64,000 bases of DNA from Mesorhizobium sp. Root552 (GCF_001427285.1 NZ_LMFV01000009.1:1-64000), one strand, 5' to 3'. Shown: positions 17,926 to 26,836, counted from the first letter of the stretch. Numbers and translations: made by a program. Notes: generated by a model not told the origin, from the letters alone.

Positions 17926-19275
17926 TCATCGCGCGGATGAAAGGAAAAGCCGGGGCCTCGACGTGCCCTCGGGCAAACGCGAGGCAACGGATACGTTGAA
18001 CAGGCGGCGCACCAGCACCATTTCGACCACCAGCGCCACGGTTGCGCAAAGCGTTGCCAGCGCCGCCAGCCGGAACAGATCGGGCATGCCTGCCAGAAGC
18101 GCTATCGTACCTGCAAGCACGCCGGCAAAATACAAGGCAAACCACGGCATGTCGCGCTTTTCCACGACGAGGTCCTGAACCCGCGGCGTCGGCTTGCGAC
18201 CCATTACCGGACCGTAGCATTCCAACCAGGTGAGGAACGGGACGATCTTGTAGAGTTGCGACAGGCCAAGGCCGCTCAGCCAGCCGAAGGCGACGAGATA
18301 GATGAGAGCAGCACTGTTCTGGCCTAGCGTGCCGGTGGCGACCAGTCCAACGAGCAAGGCGACCGACAGGTAGAGCGCAGCAAAGGCCCCGATCGCCGAG
18401 CGGCTGTTCAACTCGATATTGCGCCGCTTGCGATGACGATAGAAGAACACAAGATCTACGCCGTAGAAAACGACGGCGACGAGCATGGCAAGGCAGGCGG
18501 CATGCCAGGCGATACCCGGTCCGCCAAGCGCCCGCTCGAGCGGAACGACCACCAGCACCAGGGCGAGCGCGGAACAACTGCTCCAGAGCACAGCCTTTCC
18601 GGTGATGCGCTCCTTGTCCGGCGATAGCATGAACATCGGCAACAGCCGATAACTGACGCCGATGGCAGTCATCGTCAGCCAGCCGCCAAAGCCAGCGGTC
18701 ACATGCAGCGGCAAGACCTCACCGACCCAATCGACTTCAGCGCCCAGCACATCCAGCCCCGACAGCAGCAGGGCAAACAGCACACCGATCGCGGCGGTCG
18801 CGACCAGACAGACCAGACCCGCAGCGACGAAGCGGGCAGGCAACGGCAAGGGCCGGCCGCGCAAAAGCGTGCGGCCCAGAACGACAACGGCAAGACCGAA
18901 GCCTAACGGCAGCAGGATACCGGCGACCGGCAGGAAGGGCAGCCCGGTTTCCAGATCGCCGGAGAGTTGCAGGAAGCCGGCAAGAAGCGAGACGAGGCCG
19001 GCCAAAAGGCTGACCAGCGCCGGCAACACCATGCCCGCGCCGATCAGCGGCTGGGCTACCAGAACCGGTACGAACTGGAACAGCGCGCCGCACATCAGCA
19101 GGCTGAGCCAGCCAATGGTGACGGTATGGACAAGAATAAGTGTCTGCGGATCTTCAACTGCCGTGGCGGGGTATCCGAGACCCATGACCATCATGGCCTG
19201 GGCACCGAGCAGACATGCCAGCGCGACGGCAAAATAGGCCATCGTCCAACGCGAAAGCGCCGCTCCCATCATCAT
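17926..19275 (-). CDS. Polytopic membrane protein, haem-copper-oxidase subunit I/NnrS-like, of the NO-response operon
   Basis: A 449-residue protein with about twelve membrane helices. Histidine-bearing helices such as LVHTVTIGWLSLLMCGALFQFVPVL and LPLHVTAGFGGWLTMTAIGVSYRLLPMF resemble the helices of NorB/cbb3 subunit I and NnrS, which suggests haem binding, but the full set of oxidase ligands was not traced. It overlaps the preceding small gene (TGA inside ATGATGATG) and is followed 20 bases later by the DUF2249 gene. A role in NO handling is inferred from context only. Confidence 0.75.
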   Translation of the reverse strand: MMMGAALSRWTMAYFAVALACLLGAQAMMVMGLGYPATAVEDPQTLILVHTVTIGWLSLLMCGALFQFVPVLVAQPLIGAGMVLPALVSLLAGLVSLLAGFLQLSGDLETGLPFLPVAGILLPLGFGLAVVVLGRTLLRGRPLPLPARFVAAGLVCLVATAAIGVLFALLLSGLDVLGAEVDWVGEVLPLHVTAGFGGWLTMTAIGVSYRLLPMFMLSPDKERITGKAVLWSSCSALALVLVVVPLERALGGPGIAWHAACLAMLVAVVFYGVDLVFFYRHRKRRNIELNSRSAIGAFAALYLSVALLVGLVATGTLGQNSAALIYLVAFGWLSGLGLSQLYKIVPFLTWLECYGPVMGRKPTPRVQDLVVEKRDMPWFALYFAGVLAGTIALLAGMPDLFRLAALATLCATVALVVEMVLVRRLFNVSVASRLPEGTSRPRLFLSSAR

Positions 19276-19493
19276 CGTGTATCCTTGGCGACCAACGTCC
19301 TGTCGCGGCCATCCCGGGGGGATTGCGGGTCAGCGCAAAGGTGGTCGCAAAGCGCAAGCACCTCCCAACCCGCAGGCGCCAGCATGTTGCCCGAACCCTG
19401 CGCAATCAGCACGGCCAAGCTATAGGCCGCAGCACGATCGCCACTTTTACGGGCGTCCGCAGCTTGCCATCCTGCCCATCCGCGCTCCCGCAT
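19272..19493 (-). CDS. Small unknown protein at the head of the NO-response operon
   Basis: A 73-residue Ala-rich protein without recognised domain (MRERGWAGWQAADARKSGD..., then AAYSLAVLIAQGSGNML, CDHLCADPQS). Its stop overlaps the start codons of the membrane-protein gene, which favours it being translated. ATG 19493 is preceded by GGGAG; the longer start at 19523 has weaker support. First gene after the FNR-like box at 19559. Confidence 0.55.
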   Translation of the reverse strand: MRERGWAGWQAADARKSGDRAAAYSLAVLIAQGSGNMLAPAGWEVLALCDHLCADPQSPRDGRDRTLVAKDTR

Positions 19494-19558
19494 CGAAGGG
19501 TCTCCCGCTCGCACTGTCCTCATGGATCATGTAAAACATATATCCGCAATCTATGTAT

Positions 19559-19572
19559 TTGCGAAAAGGCAA
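19559..19572. promoter_or_regulatory. FNR/NnrR-like box in the divergent promoter at 19.5 kb
   Basis: TTGCG-AAAA-GGCAA, one mismatch from the symmetric TTGCG-N4-CGCAA site and matching TTG(A/C)-N6-(T/G)CAA. It lies 65 bases upstream of the minus-strand NO-response operon and 80 upstream of the DUF6522 gene, so it may control both. Confidence 0.65.
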
Positions 19573-19651
19573 ACAGCGCCGGGAAGCGCCAGATATTCTC
19601 TGCCAGGAAATTTTGGGATGTTGAGAAATTGCGTCGACCCGGAGATCGAGC

Positions 19652-19930
19652 ATGAAACTGGAACGTGACGCCAAGGGAGATTTCTTCGTCGATCCTGCGA
19701 TCCTGGCCGCAAGGCTGCACCTGACCGTGGCCGAACTGCAAAGGATGATGCGGCTGGGGCTGGTGACAAGCACGGTAGAAGCAGGCGCCGGCCCCGACGA
19801 AGGGCAGCAAAGGCTGACCGTGCGGCGCGGCAACTTCGTCTGGCGTGCGGTGATAGACGCCGAGCAACGCATTGTCGGCGAAGAAGCACTCGACCTAGTC
19901 AAGCTCGCGTCCGAACAGGGCCGGCAATAA
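19652..19930 (+). CDS. DUF6522 family protein
   Basis: A 92-residue soluble protein: FFVDPAILAARLHLTVAELQRMMRLGLV looks like a helix-turn-helix-like start, followed by QRLTVRRGNFVWRAVIDAEQRIVGEE. I recognise it as the DUF6522 type often found near denitrification and cbb3 genes; function unknown. Divergent from the NO-response operon with a shared box, and convergent with ccoS (stops 5 bases apart). Confidence 0.75.
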   Translation: MKLERDAKGDFFVDPAILAARLHLTVAELQRMMRLGLVTSTVEAGAGPDEGQQRLTVRRGNFVWRAVIDAEQRIVGEEALDLVKLASEQGRQ

Positions 19931-19935
19931 GAGCC

Positions 19936-20091
19936 CTACCTTTCGTCTTCCTCGTCATCGTCGAGGAGAATGCGTTCTGCGGCTCCGTCAAGATCGTCAT
20001 ACTGGCCACTGCGCAGCGACCACAGGAACCCGCCAAGGGCAGCGCCACCCAGGATAAGCGCCAGAGGCACGAGGAAGACAAGGCTGCTCAT
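19936..20091 (-). CDS. ccoS: cbb3-type oxidase assembly protein CcoS (FixS)
   Basis: A 51-residue protein: one membrane helix (SSLVFLVPLALILGGAALGG), then FLWSLRSGQYDDLDGAAERIL, the invariant CcoS motif, and an acidic tail. CcoS is needed to insert haem and copper into the cbb3 oxidase. Its start overlaps the ccoI stop by four bases (ATGA), the usual fixIS arrangement. Confidence 0.95.
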   Translation of the reverse strand: MSSLVFLVPLALILGGAALGGFLWSLRSGQYDDLDGAAERILLDDDEEDER

Positions 20092-22343
20092 TCAGCCGGC
20101 ACTATCGATTGAATTTTTGACGCTTGATACGGGCGCGCCTTGTCGGCTGGCTTGGGCAGTTTGCCAGCCCTGAGGCGAAGTGCATTGGCCACTACAAGCA
20201 CCGAAGACAGCGACATGGCAAGCGCAGCGATAAGCGGCGTCACGTAGCCGGCGATCGCGATGGGCAAGGCGATGGCGTTATAGATGATGGCGAGCGCAAA
20301 ATTCTGCCTCACCAACTGGCCTGCCTCCCGGGCGACCGCAAGCGCAGTCGGCACCGCTGCCAGGCTTTCATGCAGAAACACGAAGTCGGCGGCGTTGCGT
20401 CCGATATCGGCTGCGGTGGCGGGAGCCATCGACACATGCGCGGCCGCAAGTGCCGGAGCATCGTTCAAGCCATCGCCCACCATCAAGGTGCGTTTCCCGC
20501 GCTCGGCCAACTTGCCAAGGTAGTTGAGTTTTTCGCCGGGCAGCAGTGCGCCTTCATGGTGCTGTACACGGAGTTGGCGTGCAGTCGCCGCAACGGTCGC
20601 CGGCTGATCGCCAGACAATATCGCCACATCCAGCCCTTCAGCCTGCAAGGCGGCAATGGCGTCGCCGGCATCTGGGCGAAGGGCATCCTCAAACACGAAG
20701 CTGGCTGCAAGTTCGCCGTTCCGCCCCAGCACGGTTCCCTGACCTTCACCCCCTCCAGCAAGCGCCCATTCGGCACGACCGAGACGGTAGATGTCGGCTC
20801 CCGCATGGGCTTCAATGCCGAGGCCGGGATGCTCGACAATATCGGAAAGCAAAATTGCCGTATCGCTATCGAGACCAGATACAATTGCCCGCGACAACGG
20901 GTGACGCGATTTTGCGGCAAGGGCTGCCGCAATGCGTAGCATAGCCCCATCTTCGGCCCGCGCGTCGACAAGCCGCGCCCTGCCAAGCGTCAGCGTCCCG
21001 GTCTTGTCGAAAAGCGCCGCATCGATCTCGGCCAGCCTTTCAATGCCGGAGCCATCCTTGACCATGATGCCGTTTTCAAACAGGCGTCGCGCCGCGATCA
21101 CCTGCACGATGGGCACTGCCAACCCGAGCGCGCAAGGGCAGGTGATGATCAGCACGGCAATGGCGATGCTGATTGCCTGATGCCAGTCGCCGGTCGCGGC
21201 CATCCAGCCAAGGAAAGTCAGGAATGCGGTTGCGTGGACAACCGGCGAGTAAAGCCGCGAGGCCCGGTCGGCCAGGCGGCGGTAGCGAGCCCGCCCGCCT
21301 TCGGCCGCCTCCATCAATCGTACCATCTCGGCCAGGAACGAGTCTTGCGCCTTGGCGGTGGCAGCCAGCGTCAGGGGTCCGGTGAGATTGAGCGTGCCGG
21401 CGCGCAACTCGGAGCCAGGGCCAACATGAAGTGGCGCACTCACACCGGTGGCGATAGCGCAGTCGAGTTCCGATGAACCTTCCGCAACGACACCATCGAC
21501 CGGGATGCGGTCGCCGGCAGAGAGCAGGATGCGCATGCCCGGCTCGACTTCGCTGACGGGAAGATAATCCTGGCTGCCATCGTCGCGCAGAACTGTTGCG
21601 CCGCGCGGACTGAGCCGAACCAGACCGCGCACGGCAGCACGTGCCTTCTCGCGCATGACGTGGTCCAGCGTTCGCCCGATCAACAGGAAGAACACCAGCG
21701 TCGTGGCGGCGTCGAAATAGGCATGGGCGCCATTGTGGACGGTGTCGTAGAGGCTGAGCGAATACGCAAGCGTAATCCCGATGGAGATTGGAACGTCCAT
21801 GTTGGTGCGGCCGACCTTCAAGGCGCTCCATGCGGAGCGGAAGAAGACCTGGCCGGAATAGACGAGTGCCGGCAAGGCCAATGCGGCCGAAATCCAGTGA
21901 AACGCCTGCCGGGTCTCCGCATCGGCACCGGACCAGACCGACACCGAAAGCAGCATGATGTTCATGGCGCAGAAGCCGGCGACGCCGACCGCCCGGATGA
22001 GGCGCGAAAGTTCAGGATCGCTCTTGTCCTGCTCTGCTTCGTAAAGATGTGCGGGATAGCCAAGCCCTGCCAGAGCCTGGATCATTTGCGGTGCCAATTC
22101 ACCCCGCCATTTGACGCCCACGCGCTTGGTGGAGAGGTTGACACGGGCGCTTTCGACGCCGGGCAACTTGCCGAGCCCGCGTTCGACAGTGCGAATGCAC
22201 GCCGCACAATGGACAGCAGGAACGGAAAGATCGGTCTGGAAGAGACCGCCGCCCAGATCGCGGCTAGCCAGCCGAAGCTCCTCTGCCGAGGGATCGCGCC
22301 CGATTTCGGCAGCAGCTTCGACGCCGGGCGCGCAGCAACTCAT
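20088..22343 (-). CDS. ccoI: Copper-transporting P-type ATPase CcoI (FixI)
   Basis: A 751-residue P1B-type ATPase that supplies copper for cbb3 oxidase assembly. An N-terminal cysteine-rich start (MSCCAPG) and a heavy-metal domain with VHCAACIRTVERGL are followed by eight membrane helices, the CPC metal site (IITCPCALGLAVP, about residue 402), phosphorylation motif DKTGTLT (about 445), a SRHPLSRAI histidine-proline motif and GDGLNDAPALAAAHVSM. The frame runs upstream to 22460, but ATG 22343 overlaps the stop of the DUF2189 gene and gives the natural N-terminus. Operon with ccoNOQP upstream and ccoS downstream. Confidence 0.95.
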   Translation of the reverse strand: MSCCAPGVEAAAEIGRDPSAEELRLASRDLGGGLFQTDLSVPAVHCAACIRTVERGLGKLPGVESARVNLSTKRVGVKWRGELAPQMIQALAGLGYPAHLYEAEQDKSDPELSRLIRAVGVAGFCAMNIMLLSVSVWSGADAETRQAFHWISAALALPALVYSGQVFFRSAWSALKVGRTNMDVPISIGITLAYSLSLYDTVHNGAHAYFDAATTLVFFLLIGRTLDHVMREKARAAVRGLVRLSPRGATVLRDDGSQDYLPVSEVEPGMRILLSAGDRIPVDGVVAEGSSELDCAIATGVSAPLHVGPGSELRAGTLNLTGPLTLAATAKAQDSFLAEMVRLMEAAEGGRARYRRLADRASRLYSPVVHATAFLTFLGWMAATGDWHQAISIAIAVLIITCPCALGLAVPIVQVIAARRLFENGIMVKDGSGIERLAEIDAALFDKTGTLTLGRARLVDARAEDGAMLRIAAALAAKSRHPLSRAIVSGLDSDTAILLSDIVEHPGLGIEAHAGADIYRLGRAEWALAGGGEGQGTVLGRNGELAASFVFEDALRPDAGDAIAALQAEGLDVAILSGDQPATVAATARQLRVQHHEGALLPGEKLNYLGKLAERGKRTLMVGDGLNDAPALAAAHVSMAPATAADIGRNAADFVFLHESLAAVPTALAVAREAGQLVRQNFALAIIYNAIALPIAIAGYVTPLIAALAMSLSSVLVVANALRLRAGKLPKPADKARPYQASKIQSIVPAE

Positions 22344-23122
22344 CTGATCGCCTTGTAGGCATGCCAGGTGGCATGCCCAAGCAGCGGAAAGATGAGGATC
22401 AGGCCGATCAGCCCGGTGACGACCGCAAGCAGGAATAGGAACAGCACGATCACGCCCCACATCACCATCACCGGCAGATTGCGCCAGACCATGGAAATGC
22501 TGGTGCCCATCGCTGTGAACGCATCAAGTTTCTGGTCGAGCAGCATGGGAATGGCAAACACGCTGATGGCAAACGAGAAGGCCGCGAACAGGCCGCCGAC
22601 CGCGGTTCCCACCACAAGCATGCCCCAGCCTTCCGGCGTGGTGGCAAGCATCCCGGCAACGTGGTCAAGACCGGGGAACGGCCGGACCCCGAAGAACAGG
22701 GCATATATGATGACGGCTGCACGCATCCAGAGCAGCATCAAAAGGCAGAGTATCGCGCCGGTGTAGAGCACCTGCGCGCCAGACTTGGCCGCGACGAAAA
22801 GCATGCTTTCAAGCTTGACCGGTTCGCCATCCTCGATGGCGCGGCTTTTCTCGTAAAGGCCGATGGCGACCAGCGGCCCGACGACCATGAACCCTGCCAG
22901 CGCCGGAAAAAGAATGTAGTCCAGCCCGAGTGCGAACAGGCACCATACCATCGCGACGGAAATCGCGAACACGACGAAGCCATAGAAAAGGCTCGGACCG
23001 GGGTGTCGCCACAGATCGCGCCAGCCTGCGCCAAGCCATCCAAAGGCAGCGCTTGCAGGAAGATGGCGGCGGCGCTGCTCGGCCAGCGGAATGATGATCT
23101 CAGACTGTTCGGCGGTGGCCAT
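22340..23122 (-). CDS. DUF2189 family membrane protein inside the cbb3 operon
   Basis: A 260-residue protein with about six membrane helices and DUF2189 motifs (WLGAGWRDLWRHPGPSLFYG, GFMVVGPLVAIGLYEKSR, FPLLGHATWHAYKAI). The function of the family is unknown. It lies between the 72-residue gene and ccoI, overlapping ccoI by four bases, the position that in rhizobial fixGHIS belongs to fixG/fixH. It may therefore act in oxidase biogenesis or copper supply, but that is inference. Confidence 0.88.
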   Translation of the reverse strand: MATAEQSEIIIPLAEQRRRHLPASAAFGWLGAGWRDLWRHPGPSLFYGFVVFAISVAMVWCLFALGLDYILFPALAGFMVVGPLVAIGLYEKSRAIEDGEPVKLESMLFVAAKSGAQVLYTGAILCLLMLLWMRAAVIIYALFFGVRPFPGLDHVAGMLATTPEGWGMLVVGTAVGGLFAAFSFAISVFAIPMLLDQKLDAFTAMGTSISMVWRNLPVMVMWGVIVLFLFLLAVVTGLIGLILIFPLLGHATWHAYKAIR

Positions 23123-23139
23123 GCCTTATCCTTTCAGCT

Positions 23140-23358
23140 TCAACAGGCCGAACGCGCTGCCCTGAGGGGAGCGCCGTCGACACCGACTTCCTTGGCATGC
23201 GGTACGCAATCGGGCTGCGAAGTGACCGCAACATAGACCAGATGCATGTTTGCCGCGACAAACACCGCTAGCCCCATGGCGACCAGCCCCCATATCACCA
23301 GCCTGCGCCGGCGTTGCGGGCCATTTTGCGAGGGCGTTGCGGCGCTTGCCGATGTCAC
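23140..23358 (-). CDS. 72-residue single-span membrane protein in the cbb3 operon
   Basis: GTG start at 23358 overlaps the ccoP stop (GTGA), arguing for real translation. A basic N-terminus is followed by one helix (LVIWGLVAMGLAVFVAANMH) and a short outer tail with two cysteines (PDCVPHAKEV ... ARSAC). Too short for CcoH (about 160 residues), though it could be a reduced analogue. No family recognised. Confidence 0.75.
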   Translation of the reverse strand: MTSASAATPSQNGPQRRRRLVIWGLVAMGLAVFVAANMHLVYVAVTSQPDCVPHAKEVGVDGAPLRAARSAC

Positions 23359-24227
23359 TGCGGCGCTCCGTCAAGCGTGTGAACGTAAACGGTCAGAAGC
23401 TTGACCTGGAGTGGGCTGAGGCGCGCATCCCAGTGCGGCATATGACCCTGCCGGCCGGAATAGACACTGGTATAGACGGAATCGACATCGCCACCGTAGA
23501 TCCAGAAATGATCCGTCAGGTCGGGCGCGCCGACATCGTGGCTGCCCTTGGCATTGTCGCCGTGGCAGGCCACGCAGTTGGCGGCGAAGACCTCCTTGCC
23601 GGCGTCGATCCTGGCAGCATCGCCCTCGGCTCCAGACAGCGAGCGGACGTAAGTCACCACATTCGAAATCTGCTCCGGCGCAAGCACGCCGTCGCGGCCG
23701 AAGGCCATCATCTGCGAAACGCGCGTATCGTCATTGGTGGAATTGATGCCGACCTTGATCGTTTCCTCGATCGCTTCCGGTTCACCACCCCACAGCCATG
23801 ATTTGGAAGTGAGATTGGGAAAGCCCGGACCACCGGTCGCGCTGACGCCATGGCATACAGCGCAGTTGTCGACGAACAGGGTGCGACCTGCTTCCTTCAC
23901 CGGCTGCATCAACGCCGGGTCGGCCTCGATGTCGGCATAGCTCATGGTTTCGACCTTGCCGGCCCACGCTGAAGCGCGCTCCGCATCGGCCTTGGCAACC
24001 TGCTCTGTCACCAGGTTCCGCTGATCGAACCCGGTCAGGCCCCTGGTGAAGGTCGAGCCGAGCGGCCAGGTCGGATAAAGCACCCAGCATATCAGCGAAA
24101 ACAGAACCGTTGCGCCAAGGAAGAAAAAGACCACCCTCGGGATCGGTGTCTCGAGTTCCTCTATGCCATTCCATTCATGACCGGTGGTCGTCCGGCCAGT
24201 CACCCGATCGCGCTTTTCAAGCTCCAT
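23355..24227 (-). CDS. ccoP: cbb3-type cytochrome c oxidase subunit III, CcoP
   Basis: A 290-residue dihaem cytochrome c. An N-terminal HEWNGIEELETPIPRVVFFFL motif leads into a single membrane anchor, then two cytochrome c domains with CAVCH and CVACH haem sites and axial methionines in MMAFG and HMPHWD-type contexts. It passes electrons from cytochrome c to the catalytic subunit. It overlaps the 72-residue gene and is preceded 16 bases upstream by ccoQ. Confidence 0.97.
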   Translation of the reverse strand: MELEKRDRVTGRTTTGHEWNGIEELETPIPRVVFFFLGATVLFSLICWVLYPTWPLGSTFTRGLTGFDQRNLVTEQVAKADAERASAWAGKVETMSYADIEADPALMQPVKEAGRTLFVDNCAVCHGVSATGGPGFPNLTSKSWLWGGEPEAIEETIKVGINSTNDDTRVSQMMAFGRDGVLAPEQISNVVTYVRSLSGAEGDAARIDAGKEVFAANCVACHGDNAKGSHDVGAPDLTDHFWIYGGDVDSVYTSVYSGRQGHMPHWDARLSPLQVKLLTVYVHTLDGAPQ

Positions 24228-24243
24228 CGTTTTTCTCTCCGGC

Positions 24244-24414
24244 CTATTCCAGCGGCTTGTCGTCGTTGTCGAGAATGCTCATCTTCGCATGCGTGAAGCG
24301 CTTGCGGTTGGACGGCCACAACGCATAGACCATCACCGCCGCCGACATGGCCAGGAGGTAGAAGAGCCCCCAGCTCTTCGACAGCGCAACCAGCGTATCG
24401 TGATCGAAGTCCAT
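24244..24414 (-). CDS. ccoQ: cbb3-type oxidase subunit IV, CcoQ
   Basis: A 56-residue protein: a short DFDHDTLVALSKSWG start, one membrane helix (LFYLLAMSAAVMVYALWP), and a basic tail NRKRFTHAKM. This is the normal size and pattern for CcoQ, which stabilises the oxidase. Its ATG shares a base with the ccoO stop (TAATG). Confidence 0.95.
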   Translation of the reverse strand: MDFDHDTLVALSKSWGLFYLLAMSAAVMVYALWPSNRKRFTHAKMSILDNDDKPLE

Positions 24415-25151
24415 TACTGCACCTCCGCCGTTGCAGCCTGTTGATAGGCCTTGTCGGTCAGCTTGCCGAGGATCTGGAGATAGGCGACCAGCGCGTCCAT
24501 TTCGGTAAGACGCGACGGATCGCCATCGAACGCGCGCACATGGGTGGCATCGCCGTATCGCTGCGCGACGCCTGCCGCCGCATCGGTGTCCGGCGTTGCC
24601 TGGCCGCGCGCATCCTGCACCGCGTTCTCGACCATCTCTTGCGTATAGGGCACGCCGACCGTCTGCTGGGCCGCGATGTGCTCGCCAAGATCGTCGATCT
24701 TCAGTTCGTTGCGCATCAGCCAGCCATATTTCGGCATGACCGATTCCGGCACGACGTCGCGCGGATTGATCAGGTGCGCAACGTGCCAGGCATCGGAATA
24801 CTTTTCGCCGAGACGGGCGAGATCAGGGCCGGTGCGCTTCGACCCCCACAGCATCGGGTGGTCGTATTTGGATTCGACCGCCAGCGAGTAGGGGCCGTAG
24901 CGTTCGACCTCGTCGCGCAGCGTGCGGATCATCTGCGAATGGCACGCGTAGCAGCCTTCGCGGATGTAGATGTTGCGCCCGGCCAGTTCGAGCGGCGTAT
25001 AGGTGCGCATGTCGGGCACCTCCTCCACCGTTTCCTGGATGGTGAACAGCGGCGCAATCTCCATGAAGCCGCCGATCGAAGCGACTGCGACGATCGCCAC
25101 GACGAAGCCGATGGCATTGCGTTCGATCTTGCGATGAAAGAACTCTTTCAT
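24414..25151 (-). CDS. ccoO: cbb3-type oxidase subunit II, CcoO
   Basis: A 245-residue monohaem cytochrome c: one N-terminal membrane helix (FVVAIVAVASIGGFMEIAPLF), TYTPLELAGRNIYIREGCYACHSQMIR with the haem site CYACH, then the KYDHPMLWGSKRTGPDLAR region and a C-terminal MDALVAYLQILG helix. Starts 6 bases after ccoN ends. Confidence 0.97.
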   Translation of the reverse strand: MKEFFHRKIERNAIGFVVAIVAVASIGGFMEIAPLFTIQETVEEVPDMRTYTPLELAGRNIYIREGCYACHSQMIRTLRDEVERYGPYSLAVESKYDHPMLWGSKRTGPDLARLGEKYSDAWHVAHLINPRDVVPESVMPKYGWLMRNELKIDDLGEHIAAQQTVGVPYTQEMVENAVQDARGQATPDTDAAAGVAQRYGDATHVRAFDGDPSRLTEMDALVAYLQILGKLTDKAYQQAATAEVQ

Positions 25152-25157
25152 GGTCGG

Positions 25158-26813
25158 TTACTCTCCGGCCTGGACTGCGTCGCGGGCAAACAGCGGGATA
25201 TCGGCATCTTCCTTGCCCTGCGCCGCCTCGAGCTTGCTTTGGCGGATCGTCATCCAGACATTATACGCCGCCACGATGGCGCCGAGCAGGAACAGGAGCC
25301 CGCCGAAAGCTCGGGCGATGTAGTAGGGATGCATGGCGACCAGCGAATCGATGAAGGAATAGGTGAGCGAACCGCTTTCGTTGTAGGTGCGCCACATCAG
25401 GCCCTGGATGATGCCTGAATTCCACATCGCGAAGACGTAGACGATGGTGCCGGACAGCGCGAGCCAGAAGTGCACCTCGATGAGTTTCGGCGAGTACATC
25501 GCCTCGCGCTTCCACATCCATGGCACCAGCGCATAGATCGAGCCGAAGGTGATCATCGCCACCCAGCCGAGCGCACCCGCATGGACATGGCCGACGGTCC
25601 AGTCGGTATAGTGCGAAAGCGAGTTGACCGGGCGGATGGCCATGAACGAGCCTTCAAAGGTGGAAAGTCCGTAGAACACGGCAGCGACCATCATGAAGCG
25701 CAGCGTGGCGTCATCTCGCACCTTGTGCCAGGCGCCGTTGAGCGTTGCCAGCGCGTTGCCGGCAGATGCCCATGACGGCACCAGCAGCATGACCGAGAAG
25801 GTCATGCCGAGCGTCTGCACCCACTGCGGCAACGCCGTGTAGTGCAGATGGTGCGAGCCCGCCCACATGTAGAAGAAGGTGATGCCCCAGAAGCTGATGA
25901 TCGAAAGCCGGTAGGAGAAGATCGGCCTGCCCGCGCGCTTGGGCATGTAATAGTACATCATCCCAAGGAAGCCGGCGGTGAGGAAGAAAGCCACCGCGTT
26001 GTGGCCGTACCACCACTGGACCATCGCATCCTGCACGCCGGAATAGACCGAGTAACTCTTCGCGGAACCCCACGAGATCGGCACGGCGATGTTGTTGACG
26101 ATGTGCAGCATCGCAACCACCAGGATGAAGGCCATGTAGTACCAGTTGGCCACGTAGATATGGGGTTCCTTTCGCCGCGCCAGCGTGCGTAGGTAGATGA
26201 GGAAATAGGTCACCCACACGACGACCAGCCAGATGTCCGCATACCATTCGGGCTCAGCGTATTCCTTCGACTGGGTGACGCCGATCAGGTAGCCGCTGGC
26301 GGCGACGACGCAGAACAGATTGTAGCCAAGCAGTACGAACCATGGCGCGAATTGGCCAGGCAGGCGGGCACGGGTAGTACGCTGAAGCACGTGGAACGAG
26401 GTGGCGATGAGTGCATTGCCGCCGAAGCCAAAGATGACGCCTGAAGTATGCACCGGCCGAAGACGGCCAAAACTCGCCCACGCCTGATCGAAGGTGAGGT
26501 CCGGCCAGGCCAGCAAAGCGGCAACCCAGACGCCGACGAACATGCCCACCACCGCCCAGGCGATGGACAGAACGATGCCGACCCGGGTGGGATCGTCATA
26601 GTAACGCGAGAGGCGTTCCTTGTCGGGTTCCGGCGCGTAGTAGCCGGCCATCACCACGAAGGACAACCCGATGGCGAAGAGCAGGACGATATAGCCGTGC
26701 ACGGCGATCGGATCGCCGCGCCCCATGGCTGCCATCGCCAGGCCACCGAGACCGAGCAAAAGAAGTGTGACCAGCGCATATTGCCGTTCGGATGTCGTCA
26801 GTTGCGAGACCAT
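25158..26813 (-). CDS. ccoN: cbb3-type cytochrome c oxidase catalytic subunit I, CcoN
   Basis: A 551-residue haem-copper oxidase subunit that reduces O2 at low oxygen tension. About twelve helices carry the expected histidines: GRLRPVHTSGVIFGFGG (low-spin haem), QWWYGHNAVAFFLTAGFLG (CuB), AGSHHLHYTALPQW, and DWTVGHVHAGALGWVAM. The ATG 26813 (MVSQLTTSERQ) follows AGGCGG; the longer frame to 26840 lacks support. A FixK-like box is centred about 86 bases upstream. First gene of the ccoNOQP-(small)-(DUF2189)-ccoIS operon. Confidence 0.97.
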   Translation of the reverse strand: MVSQLTTSERQYALVTLLLLGLGGLAMAAMGRGDPIAVHGYIVLLFAIGLSFVVMAGYYAPEPDKERLSRYYDDPTRVGIVLSIAWAVVGMFVGVWVAALLAWPDLTFDQAWASFGRLRPVHTSGVIFGFGGNALIATSFHVLQRTTRARLPGQFAPWFVLLGYNLFCVVAASGYLIGVTQSKEYAEPEWYADIWLVVVWVTYFLIYLRTLARRKEPHIYVANWYYMAFILVVAMLHIVNNIAVPISWGSAKSYSVYSGVQDAMVQWWYGHNAVAFFLTAGFLGMMYYYMPKRAGRPIFSYRLSIISFWGITFFYMWAGSHHLHYTALPQWVQTLGMTFSVMLLVPSWASAGNALATLNGAWHKVRDDATLRFMMVAAVFYGLSTFEGSFMAIRPVNSLSHYTDWTVGHVHAGALGWVAMITFGSIYALVPWMWKREAMYSPKLIEVHFWLALSGTIVYVFAMWNSGIIQGLMWRTYNESGSLTYSFIDSLVAMHPYYIARAFGGLLFLLGAIVAAYNVWMTIRQSKLEAAQGKEDADIPLFARDAVQAGE

Positions 26814-26836
26814 GTCGTTCCGCCTGTGCGAGAAAA

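Noticed and set aside
19899..20081. A 60-codon minus-strand frame near ccoS
   Set aside because: It runs in another frame over ccoS; the ccoS frame (19936-20091) encodes the conserved protein.
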